Shown piece by piece: positions 1 to 11,149 of a stretch of DNA of 37,744 nt (the first letter of the stretch is position 1; every line of letters begins with the position of its first letter). The stretch is taken from positions 1 to 37,744 of the forward strand of contig JAKSYS010000613.1 in the NCBI GenBank assembly GCA_022925895.1. The letters run 5' to 3'. The notes beneath the pieces are model-generated. The model worked only from the letters and a program-made list of their open reading frames with translations, was not told the origin of the DNA and made no database searches. This stretch comes from Fragilaria crotonensis. Its lineage: Eukaryota; Bacillariophyta; Fragilariophyceae; Fragilariales; Fragilariaceae. The translations under genes were made by a program, and so were the position numbers.

Positions 1-1071
1 TGCGGGTTTCCGCATGCTTTGCAACCTGCACTCGCTTCTTCAGATTTGTTCACCCACGAGCACTTGGTGCATATCCAGTATCCGTCTGCCATAATAGTAT
101 AAAGGTTGTGTGTATCCTCAGGGAAGAACTAACGATGCAAGTGTGTTTATTGCTGTGTCGCTGTGATAAGTGATAAGTAGTAGTTGGACAAGTAACTACA
201 ATCGATTGATTTCGAAGTCGAAAGTGTGGAGAATGAGCGCATGCAAAATTAGAGCGTGGAGGTGGTTCGCGTCGGGGGGTCGTGCTAAGTGCGATGTACA
301 ATACTCTACTACCTGTTACATGTATGCGGTCTGCACATGTCTCCGTCGCGGCATCTCTCCACTGCGCACGCACCAGCACGAAAGCAACCCTGAGATCCCG
401 TACAGTACTTGCGTAGATGGTAGTCTCATAGTACTGAGTACTGAGTAATGAGTACCGGTACTACTAATCCAAGCCTACTTGCATGCTACGTTAGGACTTT
501 CGGGCATACAAGTAGTATGCTTGTATCGGGTCTCGTGTATTCATAGAATACAGGTGGACATGCATATACAATATACTGTGTATGTCTATAATCTATACAC
601 TCTTTAGTCTGTAGAAGTAGAGTTCCGAATTCTCAAAATGATTTTCAAACTCCCACAAATTCAAAAATGTTGGCGCGCAAATTCCTCTCGCAGACTCTCC
701 TGTGTCGTCAGTTGTCAGTTGTCCTGTGTGCTCCCTTCGCTCATCCAACACATTAGCAGCACATGCTGTACTGGTAAAGTTTGACCATGGAGGTGTCTGC
801 CAAGGTGCGTTCGGTACAGACAGTGCGGCTGTTTATCAATCCCATTTCCTTCCTTCTGTAATTGTTCACAGTCTCACATCATGTTGTCCTTACGGCTGTG
901 ACTGCTTTCATTCTATTGACAACAACGACATTGTTTAGTTACTCGGATCCAAGCACTTGTCACTGCGAAAGCGTATGAAGGAAAAGCAATGGCCAAAACG
1001 AGTGGATGATGTCGCATCACAATCACCATCCATTGATAAGAAAGACAAGGACAATCATGACGAAAACATGA
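1..1071. other. 5' gene-poor segment
   Basis: No protein or RNA gene is recognisable here. The small open frames on both strands lack any family signature. The stretch around 425-465 is a low-complexity run of GTACT/GAGTACTGAGTA units ending in the palindrome GTACCGGTAC (453-462). The last 100-200 bases would hold the promoter and 5' UTR of the coiled-coil gene that follows, but no specific element can be assigned. Confidence 0.5.
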
Positions 1072-4000
1072 ATGCAGAATACGAATACCAAGGAGGCAGA
1101 CAATGTCGCGATGCGAGTTGGGATATCTGCCGTCATTTCCATGGATGAGGAGGGAACAACACCCAAGGCAACTTCTTCTTCTAATCATAGTACTGATCGG
1201 GGTGAGGGACAACTGTTGGGGATCGCTGAACACATGCCGACACGAAATGCCTCGCATCAGCAACACCCGGAAAAGGAGTATGGTTCCAAGACGTCGCCAC
1301 TGGTGGTCGCCAATATCAGTCACAGCAGCAGTAGCACTTCTCATGATTCTGCGAACCTATCGAATCAAGAGAATCACTTTCAGGAAACAACTCTTATTGG
1401 TCAAGATTACTTGTCAATGTCGCCATCCCAAGATTATCATGACGATTCACTTCCAATGGAAGCCTTTAATGCAGATGCCATGAACGACATTCTTAAGGAT
1501 TTGGGGGAATCATTCCTTAATGCATCGGTCTTGCAAGACAATTCGCCAATCAAGGAACAATATGACGGTGACGATCGTGTCGAACAAGAGGAATCTCATC
1601 AGGAATCGCAAGACGACAATCAAGACACCTTCCAATACAACGACAACGATCAAACCATGCAGGACAACAGCATCTACACATACCCTTTTCCTCCTGGACA
1701 CGCCAATATCCATCAAGTTACCGACTCGTCGCTCCTTCAAGCATCTCTCACGTCTGAAGCCTCGTCGTCGCCATCGCCAACGTCAAAACCCTCGGAATGG
1801 CAATCGTACAAATCCAGAAATCGGCAATTGCAAGATCGCAATGCGTCTCTTCTCAAGGAAATACGATTCGCCGAACAAACCTGTGTGGAATTGTCACATG
1901 ACAAGTACTTTGTCGATCGAGAATTGGCACACGTGCAGCGGATGCTGGAGGAAGAATTTGCCTCCAAAACGCAACTGTTGCAAAAGTTGGAGCACATGGC
2001 TGAAACACACGATGCTCTCGAACAAGAACTGAAGCAGGAAAGGAAACGTCATGATGAAATCGCACAGCAACTGGACCAAGAACGACAAGGGAAATTTGAA
2101 TTGATTCAAGAATTGGAACACGAACGTCAGAATCATGGAAATGACAAACAGGAGGACAGCGATGCACTGTTGTTGGTCCGGGAAGCAACCGAACAGCTTG
2201 CCAAGGAACGACAAGACAAACTGGATTTGATGGAACAAGTTGCAGAGGCTCGTCTGTCCAATGAGGATATCCAAACACAACTTGACATGGAGCGTCAGAC
2301 CAAGGTCACTTTGAAGAATGCCCTGCATCAAGCTCTACACCGTATTCAACAACTGCAGCAAGAACAACAACAAGACCACAAACAGGCAGCGCATGCAAGT
2401 CCACCACCACCCGCGCCTGATTCAGAGGTGCTTCTACAGCGAGTGGCGGAGTTGGAGTCGAAATTGGAACTTGCTCAGCAACAACAGGAACAGCAACGCG
2501 AAGAAAAAGCAGCTTTGGAATCACAACTCACCAATCTTGACACTCCCAATCCTTCATCGAATGAGACGAGAATCCTCAAGATGCGCATCGAAGAACTCGA
2601 ATCACAGAATGCGCATCTCCGACGTGGGTACCTCAAAATGGACGAACCGGATGGAGTGCTTCCTGCGCGAACGGCTCGACCGAAACCTGACGCGCCGGAT
2701 GTGGTGAAAGGCGACAAGCATGTCGACGTCGCAACGACCGAGGATCCTGTGGATGTGGCGCATCGTGCTGTGGCCGAGGTGAATGCCAAATTGGAACTGA
2801 CGGAACGTGAATTTTTGCATTACAAGGAACGAGAACAAGAACGTCTCGACTCTGCATGCATGGCGCTGCAGCAACAACAAATCGAGTTGACTACCAAATA
2901 CAATGACCTTCAGAAAGAGAACCAGCGTCTAGACGAAGAGCTGTCTCACCAACGTCTTGTCACTGCCGGCCTATCAGCGTGGAACCAAGATTCAGCCAAG
3001 GAGGTCAAGGAAGACAAGCAGCGTCTCGAGCAGGAACTCTTGCAGGAACGGCATACCAGCGCAGAACTGGGAGGCAAGTTGATAGCTCTGCAGAAGGAGT
3101 ACAACCGTGTGGCCATGTCTGATATGTCGTTGCGTTCGTCACTTGACGACGTCAAGGCAAGGTTGACCCATGTTATGGAACACGAGCTTGCCGTCTCCCA
3201 ACGACGCTGTCATTCTCTTGAACATCAATTAATGGAGAAGGACAAGGAGATCCATTTGAAAATCCAATCCGAGCGCAATGCCTTGCGTGATGAATTCATT
3301 CAGGTCTTGAGAGGTGCCACGCATCAAATGGCGCGTCATGCCAAGTCGGTAGAGGTGGCCTTGTTGAAAAAGGTAGAGGAGTACCGCGATCGAGTCGTCC
3401 ACTTGACATGCATGGTGGAGATGTTGGAATTCTCGGATGGCAATGACGAGGAATCTATGGGTGAACGTCCATCGCGAGGTGACGAGACTGCGATTCCAGA
3501 TGTATCGGTCTTGGATGCCACCTTCCGCAGAAACGATGGGGTTGCAGATGACGAATCCATGCTGCACGAAATGGAGGAGGCACGGCTGTTGAATGTGGAC
3601 GAGAACGAAGTATTGTTTATGAGTGAGATATCGCATGACAATACCGTATCCGGGTGGCTTCAGAATATGGATATTTCGAATGTGGATGACGCGGCAGTGG
3701 TGGAAGTCAAAACGTTGCAGTCTTCTCTTTCTGCGGCTTTGGAACGTATTGAAGGTCAAGTAACAACGATTCGTGCCCTCGAAGGGGAAGTTGATGACTT
3801 GAAACGAAAGCAACAACATGACAATGTTACAATTCGTGAAGTGAGGGCGACCCTATCGACGAAGGAGATGACGATTGCAGAACTGCAAACCAAGTTGAAG
3901 TCTGCCGAACGAAATCTCCGTTCACTCCAGGAATCGGTGTCAACAACACCGGCACCACAGACTCGTACACAAGATGATGGTTGTATCATGGATCCACAGA

Positions 4001-6407
4001 GACAAGACGAGGCGATGCAGCGTGCCGAAGACGAGATAAAAGATTTACGAAACGCGGTCGCTGAAAATGAGGGGACAATTTCCGCGTTGCAAGGCAAACT
4101 TGAAGCCGCGGAGGGACGCATGGCTCAGAAGCAGGTTGAGGTCATTCAGCGCGCCGAAGAAGAGATACAGGATTTAAGAAATGCGGCTGCGGAAAACCAG
4201 GGTACAATTTCCATGTTGCAACGCAAACTCGAAGCTGCAGAGGGATACATGGCTCAGAAGCAAGTTGGGGTCATTCAGCAAGCCGAAAAAGAGATACAGG
4301 AGTTAAGAAACGCAGTCGCGGAAAACCAGGTTACAATTTCCGTGTTGCAAAGCAAACTTGAAGCTGCGGAGGCATACATGGCTCAGAAGAACGTCGAGCT
4401 GACGCAGCGAGCCGAAGAAGAGATACTGGAATTAAGAAACACGGTCGCTGAAAACGAGGGCACAATTTCCGAGTTGCAAAGCAAACTTGAAGCTGCAGAG
4501 GGATACATGTCAGAAGCGGAACACATGCAGAATGCACTCGAGGAAGCCGAAGGGGAAATTGACCGTCTAAGAGCGGCATACCTGGCCTGCAATGATAGGC
4601 TTGCTGCAGCTTTCGAAGCCATGGCTACGAACGAGGATTTAATTGGAAAATTCAAAGAATCCAGCGATGAAGCCGTCCGTAGTTCCGTCGACGCTGCTGA
4701 GAGTGCGAGGGAAACGAGTATTCAGCTCGCGTCCCAGATTGTAAACTTGGAAAAGGAGTTGGAGCGAACGAAAGGCCTCCTTCGGCAGAAGGAGACTGAA
4801 AACAACCAACTGGAGGCCTTGAAAAAGGAAACGCACGAGAACTTGGAGGAGACAAGGAAGACTCTTGTTGAAGTCACACAAGAGCGGAATGCATGCAAAA
4901 CGAGCCTTCGCGATCTCGAAATCAAGTTGGTCCGCATGACAGCCGAACGAAATGCGATTGAGCATGAACTTGACGCTGCATCAAAGATCCGAATGGAACT
5001 CGAAGCAAAAATTCGACTTGCTGCCGTCGTTGAGTTTGCGAAGAATGATTTGACTAAAAAGTTGGACAGCACTGTAGAATCTCTCATGAAAACCACCTCG
5101 GAGCGTGACTCTCTGAAGATTGACCACACGATGATGGTCGAGAAGCTCGCAGCAGCAGAAGCCCGGGAGGCGCATGTCTTGGATGAATTGAGCACGGCGA
5201 AGGCGAGTCACAATGAGGTACTTCGTCGTCATGCCGACCTTGTGTCCCAGTTGCGAACAAGTTCTGCGACTAACGCAGACAAGGTTGTGGAACTTGAAGA
5301 GAAAGTAGTCGAGAGCAACGCGGAAGTGAGTCGCATGCGCAACACTTTCATGGACCTAAATGATCGCATCGCGGCACTAATTGATGAAAAAGTGCAGAGC
5401 GCAGCGATGATTGATTCTCTCAAGGAAACTCTTTCTTCGACCGAGGCAGATTTGGTTGAAAGGGAAGAAAAGGTCGATGCAAAGACCACGGAGCTGGAGA
5501 AAGTTTGGAGCGAACTACGTCAAGCTGCCGATGAAGGATTAAACAACCAGGAAGAAATTATTAGGTTGCGATCGCAGCTGGAAGAAGCGCAAGCCGAGCA
5601 AGAGTCACTGCGCCAGGCCTTGACCAAGGCCGAACAGAGTGTTGAGCGAGCCACCGTTGAATTTACAGCCTACAAACGGTGCATGGAGGATCGAATCTCA
5701 GAACGTCAAACCGTTGTTTGTGAAATCCAGTCGTTTTCGGAATCAAAGCAACGTGACCTACGCGAAAGAATAGCGGCGATGCAAACTTCGAAGGATGAGC
5801 TTCTGAATGAGGTTTCCAATGCTCTGGAGAACTTCGGCATCCACTTGGCCGAATCTTCTGGAGACCTCCAACTCTCGTTCGAACGGCAAGCCACCTGGCA
5901 AGAGAGTCTGAAGAACGTCACTAGTCTCGTTGCAAGTCTTCTTGATCATGAACGTGAATTATCGTCTCGTCTCGAGTCTAAGCTTGGCGATGCACACTCG
6001 GAACTTCAGCGCGTGCCGCCTCGGACATTTGCAGTACGACGAATGCGTTATCGGAGACGAGAGATGCGCTGGAAACCATGCAACAGGCCTTCTCCGAAAA
6101 GACGGAACTTGCAAACCGCAATGGTCAAGAACGCGACGATGCCTACTCGCGACTGGTATTCATGACTGGTAAATTAGAAGAGGCAAGTCGGGATCAAGAA
6201 TCTGCCAGAGTTGTCGTTGCAGAGAGGGAAGCGCTGCTCCTTGAACATCGACAAGAGGTTGCTGGTCTCCAAACGAGGGTGGAACAACTCGAGTCTAAGA
6301 ACCTCAAACTTCGAGATTACATCCGTAAATTGACATCCAAGTGCGAAGAGTGGCAAGAATCGTGGGAGCAGCAGAACAGAATCATTCTAGAGCTGCGTAA
6401 TAGCTAA
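1072..6407 (+). CDS. giant coiled-coil protein, one apparent frameshift
   Basis: A long reading frame of 1,697 codons (1072-6165) continues in another frame to a TAA at 6405-6407 with the same coiled-coil character. The junction lies near 6010-6013, where one base appears to be missing: ELQR in the first frame continues as RAASDICSTTNALSET in the next. Total length is about 1,778 residues. Residues 1 to about 230 are acidic, Ser/Gln-rich and probably disordered. From about 235 to the end almost everything is Glu/Lys/Gln/Leu-rich coiled coil. Residues about 982-1153 hold four 43-residue tandem repeats. No motor, membrane or enzymatic domain is visible, so a structural or tethering role (cytoskeleton, centrosome, Golgi) is only a guess. 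The first in-frame ATG at 1072 was used; ATG 1141 (MDEEGTTPK) is an alternative. The gene ends 24 bp before a hAT transposon. Confidence 0.85.
4015..4530 (+). repeat. four 129-bp in-frame tandem repeats in the coiled-coil gene
   Basis: The same 129-bp unit (43 codons) recurs with exact spacing: the codon after the shared Gln falls at 4021, 4150, 4279 and 4408. Each unit reads roughly RAEEEIQDLRNAVAEN, then GTIS-LQ-KLEAAEGYMAQK. The copies differ by scattered substitutions but keep length, which points to internal duplication under coding constraint. A degenerate fifth start (EEAEGEIDRL) follows. A period of 43 equals three heptads plus two hendecads, so the coiled coil can pass through the repeats without a break. 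Confidence 0.9.
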
Positions 6408-6431
6408 CGAAGTTGACACACTACTTAAAAT

Positions 6432-7149
6432 CAGGGTTGGGAAAAACCACTACTCATTATTTTTCCGAAAGTGGTTTTTGCAAAAACCACCCAAAAACCA
6501 CTAAAACCACTTGAAAAACCACTTTGCGTGTTAAAATCACGTAGTAACGTCTTCCCACGTAGAGAAGGTACCGTCGTTGTCGTAGCAGTGACAGCAAAAA
6601 ATCACCGGCATACTAGTTGATGATTTGCATTCAACACAGCCACCATAACTCCATACATTATCATGCTGTGAATCATGAGATTGGCAACCACTGTCAATTC
6701 CATCAATATCAATGGATTGGGCAAGATTTCTTATCAAATCATGCGATAATTTGCAACTAAATGCTGCCATCATGACGGTTCATCATTGCCAGGCTCCATC
6801 TTCACTCTATTGGCAGCACTTGAATGGACAAGTGTTGGAGGTTGTGTGAAAACACGTGAACACAATGATGCAAGAAATGTGATCAGTTAAACTCTCTGTG
6901 GCGCGTGGTCATTGAACAGGTGAGTTACGATGTCTACGTACAATGTACTATGTATTTGTACTGACACTACTGGTACTGTGTGTCAGTATGACGGTGTGGG
7001 CCTCACTTTACGTACGAGGTCTGCTATTTAATTAGCAAAAACCACTTTTTAGCTCGAACAAGAAAAACCACTTAAATTTTGGGAAAGTTGTTTTTGGGGG
7101 TTTAAACCCAAAAACCACTTCGAGCAAAAACCACACCTTGCCAACCCTG
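6432..7149. mobile_element. non-autonomous hAT transposon (718 bp)
   Basis: The element begins CAGGGTTGG and ends CCAACCCTG, perfect 9-bp terminal inverted repeats (12 bp with one mismatch). It is flanked by an exact 8-bp duplication, CTTAAAAT, at 6424-6431 and 7150-7157, which fits the hAT target consensus nTnnnnAn. Both ends are packed with the subterminal motif AAAAACCACT: several copies at 6442-6525 including one inverted copy, and several at 7037-7135. Such arrays are the usual transposase-binding sites of hAT elements. The interior has only a 78-codon minus-strand frame with no transposase resemblance, so the element depends on a transposase encoded elsewhere. It lies 24 bp downstream of the coiled-coil gene's stop codon. 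Confidence 0.9.
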
Positions 7150-7368
7150 CTTAAAATTGTGAGCCTGGGGACGGGCGTTTTGGATCCGTTTTCGTTTGCA
7201 GCCAAATTCCTCGTCGGATAGGGGTAAGGATATCAGACCGGATTCCGTCCAATGCTAGAAGACAGTGTCACTCGGTCTTCGACCACTCCTGTCCAAGACT
7301 GATGGCACTGAACAACTTAACAGAAGAGGGCGAGATGTTAGTCTAAACTGCGTCTGCTAGTTCATACT

Positions 7369-8339
7369 TTGTCCCGACTAATGTGGCGTGCTACCCTAAG
7401 TACTTCTGTCTTTCTGATCGTCAATATGATTCTCCATCGTTTCTCAACGGCCTTTCCGTCAAGAACACTTACAAGCTGCTTCCGAATGAATAGCAATAAG
7501 AACAATATCCGCGAGCCCATTACGAAAGCAGCTGGATCATCAGTGATGGCATACAGTAGTAGCAGTGGTGGTGGATTTCAGCAACTGTACAATCATAATA
7601 ATCAGCTAGTACTTTGCATTGAAACTCCGGACGACATGCATGATCTTGGGGCACTCCTGTCACAAATTGCCACAAAACGAGGTGATGTGTTATTGTTGGA
7701 TGGAGATTTGGGGGCCGGAAAGACGTGTCTGTCACGTGGATTTATTCAAACCATTGCGGGAGGACAGGAGGAGAGAGTTACGTCACCGACCTTTTTGTTG
7801 TGCAATTCGTATCCCATTGTTCCATCGAGACTTGATAACGATGATGTTGATGACGAGTCTCCACGAATGTAAGTCCAATGTCACAACATGTTTTGAAGCA
7901 AGCAAATGGTCCATGGATTCCATGATTTGCACGTCCGCGCATGTTCCATACTTGACATTGAAACTGCAAATTTGACTCTAACCCCCACATTTTTGTTCGT
8001 GCTCCAAGAATTCATCACATGGATCTGTATCGCTTGTCGGGTCGAGAAAAGGATTTGGCACCTCTCAATTTGGAACAGGTCTTTCAAAACGACATCAGTC
8101 TCATTGAGTGGCCTCAACGGTTGGGGGAGAATGTACCACCGAAACGTTTGGAACTCAATTTGAACATTATTCCAGTAGTCGGTGATGAGAAAGAACAACA
8201 ACAAATTGGCGAGTTTGACGACGAGTGCAGCCAACCACGCCAAGTTACCTTGACACCCTTTGGAAAAGATTGGGAAGATCGACTCGAAATGCTACGGACC
8301 GAAGGCTACGTCGATGACTGGATCATTGATAATGAATAG
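7369..8339 (+). CDS. tsaE: TsaE-type tRNA t6A biosynthesis ATPase, plastid-targeted
   Basis: Two exons, 7369-7868 and 8009-8339, joined across a 140-bp intron (GTAAGT...CCAAG) give 276 residues. The splice restores [12 protein letters not shown], matching the conserved HxDLYRL segment of TsaE. Walker A GDLGAGKT is at residues 112-119, followed by TSPTFLL; the C-terminal IEW motif (IEWPQRLG) is also present. TsaE is the ATPase that works with the TsaD-TsaB complex to make threonylcarbamoyladenosine at position 37 of ANN-decoding tRNAs. The about 85-residue N-terminal extension has a hydrophobic stretch ending in STAFPSR, an ASAFAP-like cleavage site, so import into the plastid is likely (inference). 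ATG 7381 is an alternative start. The gene is intact and convergent with the next one, 51 bp away. Confidence 0.92.
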
Positions 8340-8390
8340 GCCATATGATAAAGCTGACGTTTTATTATTTCCGTCATTCATGTTATCATT

Positions 8391-10236
8391 CTATTCAAAG
8401 GCACCGTCGTCGTCTGACGTCGTTGTGTCTTCACCATCGGCACTAGCACGTCGAATGCGCTTACCGCGGACTTTTTCGGACGATCGTCGGGCTCCTGATT
8501 GACGAGGACCTGATGCTGCGTCAACGGCTGGAGTTGCAACCGTCTGCGCCGATTGCAGTGACGACACAACCGCGGGTTCTGGCTTTTTGACTTCGATCGA
8601 TGGAACCACAACCTTCTTGACGGCAGCTGGCTTGTTGGCAAGTCCCTTTTCCATCGCCTGTGATGCAGCGTCTGCCAGTCGTTGAATTAAAATGGCTTCA
8701 CCATTGAATGGCTTGCGGCTGATACTGCCGAATCCCTTGCTGGCATCACCTGGTCCTCGTGTTGCCGTGATGCCGTCGTTGGCGACTTGAATCAGCAACC
8801 TGCCGACAGTCACTGATTCAAAGTCGACAAGTTCTTGCCAAACAATCTCTACCAAATCTTCCTTGATTTGATTGGCAAAAACAGGACGCGCTCCCGTTCG
8901 AATTGCGGCAATGTCGTAGGTTCGCATCACCGCGGGCGCCCACTTGGTGGCAAGCCAACTACTGAGACGATCAATCGATGGGACTGACGAAAAGGCTGCA
9001 GAAAAGAGCACTGCACCTTGTCCCTTGCGATCCATGTCCACGACACGCTCAAATTCTTCCACCCACAATTCAAACTTGTCCATCCCCCGAAGCGATGTGA
9101 TGGACACATCCTTGGGCACCGGGACCTTGTCGGTAATCATCAAGGCAGCCGCCTCGCCGACGACGTGGCGACATGACTGAGTATCCTTCCTTGCTCCCGT
9201 TGAAGGGTCCATTCGAACATTTCGCATTTGGTACTCTTCGCAAATGATTGGATTCTTTTGTGGACCTCCAAGCAGAATCGAGAAGGATGGCTGTGTATCA
9301 TGTGGTAATGGCGATGAAAAATGTGAGAATACGTCGACACATATGTGTGCAAATATAACCTTAAGAGTACAAGTGTGGTGTAAGTCCAGTGGGGCACAAG
9401 CGAATGCGACGTACCGAAGACTCAGGAATCCCAAACAAGGCTCCGTGGCGAAGTTTGGCCGTCGCCTTGATGGCAGACGACAATGAGTTTGGAATGGCCG
9501 TGGCATCCTTGGATCCAAAGAGTCCCCACCCAAAATTCCTCCGCCTTGTCCATCTTGATCGTCATCTTCATCATCGTCGTCGTCTGCTTCAGATAGAATA
9601 GCAAGTTTACACCCACTAACTCCCTTGCTCGCTTCTTTGGCTGCTAACTTGATGGCATCTTTCCATTTGCCTGCAAAATTTTCCTTTGTATTCTCAACGT
9701 CATCAACGACATTGTCCGCTCCGTCCATGCAACATACCAATCCCTGTACTGTTCCAATATCACCACTGCTACTACTACTACTGCACCACGTTGCGACTGC
9801 AGCAAGTGCATTCCGTTCATTCGTCAAGAGTGCATCGGCATCGGCTCCAGCCAATTGTACATTCCCCTCCTGCCTTGCTAATGTCACGAAGAGCATCTTG
9901 AGAAATACCAGTAGTTGTAGCAGATGGAGTTTCAGACTGTTGTTGTTGTTTGGCATATTTCGATGTGACGACGAACCACTTGACCGATGCTCCCATACTG
10001 GCTGCCTTGACGGCAGTTACTTCTCCAACACCTCCAGGAGGAGAAACGACAATGATTGATTTTTGGGATTGTTGTAACAACGTTTTGGAGAATCTCATCT
10101 TGTTTTTATTGTTCGTATGGGCGACAAACGCATGGGACGTTCTTGTGTTGGTAACTACCACAACACCCACAATCAACACAAGGAACCGTGCCAGACGCCG
10201 TGGTTGCCTGAAAACGACATTGCCAATGGTCTTCAT
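8391..10236 (-). CDS. plastid-targeted NAD(P)-binding-like protein, two homopolymer frame breaks
   Basis: Exon 1 is 10236-9415 and exon 2 is 9290-8391; the 124-bp intron (GTACGT...ACACAG) is phase 0. About 573 residues. The start MKTIGNVVFRQPRRLARF leads into a signal peptide ending TSHAFVAH, an ASAFAP-type plastid motif (cleavage before Phe37). Residues 61-80 (IIVVSPPGGVGEVTAVKAAS) resemble the glycine-rich loop of a Rossmann fold, as in NAD(P)-binding proteins of atypical-SDR/Tic62 type. The rest is a conserved-looking domain of unknown role (FSILLGGPQKNPIICEEYQ, then ITSLRGMDKFELWVEEFERV) and a basic, Ser-rich tail. Two breaks cancel each other: one extra base in the C4 run at 9864-9867 and one missing base in the G run near 9529. 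The correct frame is convincing on either side, so sequencing error is plausible. The exact enzyme is not identified. Confidence 0.8.
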
Positions 10237-10709
10237 CCTGCCTACAAAAGAGATGTGGAAGCGTTGTTGTGTGTGGGTATGTTAGTGCTGGTAAAGAGAG
10301 ACCAGGAGAGAATGAACGTGGTGTAGAGGAGTTTGGATTTGTGCACTTGTTCGCAAAGATCTGTCGATGCGTCGGGTTCAGCGGTCAGGTCTACAACATG
10401 AACAATTGAAAAAAACGCAGAGTCAAAAAGAGAAATGTGATTTTCGACGTGGTGGAAAACTGAACAGGTGGAAGCAACTTCGTCTGTGATCATTTTTCAC
10501 CTCCCTGTTCACACCTTCAACTTGAATCTACCAGACACACGGACATATTTGCGAGCTCGGTATAGATTTTAGCTGCCAGGTAAGTCATGAGCGTCGATCT
10601 TGTGTCCTTTGTTTGAAAGATATTCCAACATATATACGAATATGAATACCATGTATACAGTATAAGGAGAAAAAGATCATTCATCCAGTGCATGATGATG
10701 GATGATGGC
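10237..10709. other. upstream region of the plastid NAD(P)-binding-like gene, no gene seen
   Basis: No gene is recognisable between the start codon at 10236 and the transposon at 10718. It presumably holds the minus-strand gene's promoter. There is a purine-rich patch and some simple sequence (GATGATGGATGATGG, 10693-10708) directly before the hAT target duplication. Confidence 0.4.
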
Positions 10710-10717
10710 ATGTGCAT

Positions 10718-11038
10718 CAGAGACGGGAATTTCTGAAAATATCAAACCCATGGGTACCCACGTAAAGCTACGCTCACGGAAGTACCAGCCCAAAACCACC
10801 CAGAACCCATACGATCCACCAAGACCTACCCAAACCCACCCAAACCCAGTAGTTAGTACTGGAGTAGATGGTTCTACTACTACCGGTAGCAAACATCTAC
10901 TGTCATTTTTTGCTATGATTTGCCGGCCCACCCAGACCCACCCATGAAATCCTGAGCTCACCCAAAACCCACCCTTAACCCAATGGGTTTGGGTGGGCCG
11001 TGGGTTTGGGTGGGCTGGGTCTGAAATTCCCGTCTCTG
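10718..11038. mobile_element. hAT-type MITE (321 bp), second family
   Basis: The ends are a perfect 16-bp inverted repeat, CAGAGACGGGAATTTC. The element is flanked by an exact 8-bp duplication, ATGTGCAT, at 10710-10717 and 11039-11046, which fits the hAT consensus nTnnnnAn. The termini and interior are unrelated to the element at 6432, so this is a different family. Arrays of CCCACCC/AACCC occur on the left (about 10793-10853) and their complement GGGTTTGGGTGGG on the right (about 10985-11020); these are the likely subterminal binding sites. It has no coding capacity and sits about 100 bp upstream of the SLC25 start codon, where it could affect that promoter. Confidence 0.9.
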
Positions 11039-11149
11039 ATGTGCATGCTTCTGTGTGGCCTACTGACGTGAGACGTGATCCACAGTGGCAGTCAGCGTTG
11101 TCACACTCCCTTTGTCACACACATTACCTTGATGCCACAGTGTACATAG

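Noticed and set aside
913-1344. 143-codon minus-strand frame opposite the start of the coiled-coil gene
   Set aside because: Cys/Arg/His-rich antisense shadow without motif. The + strand frame has clear coding character.
6013-6034. 22-nt GT...AG stretch as an intron explaining the coiled-coil frame change
   Set aside because: Far too short for a spliceosomal intron, and both flanks read as coiled coil, so a one-base indel is simpler.
6537-6773. 78-codon minus-strand frame inside the hAT element as a transposase remnant
   Set aside because: No BED finger, catalytic or dimerisation motif; the Cys pairs are not spaced like a zinc finger. Probably chance.
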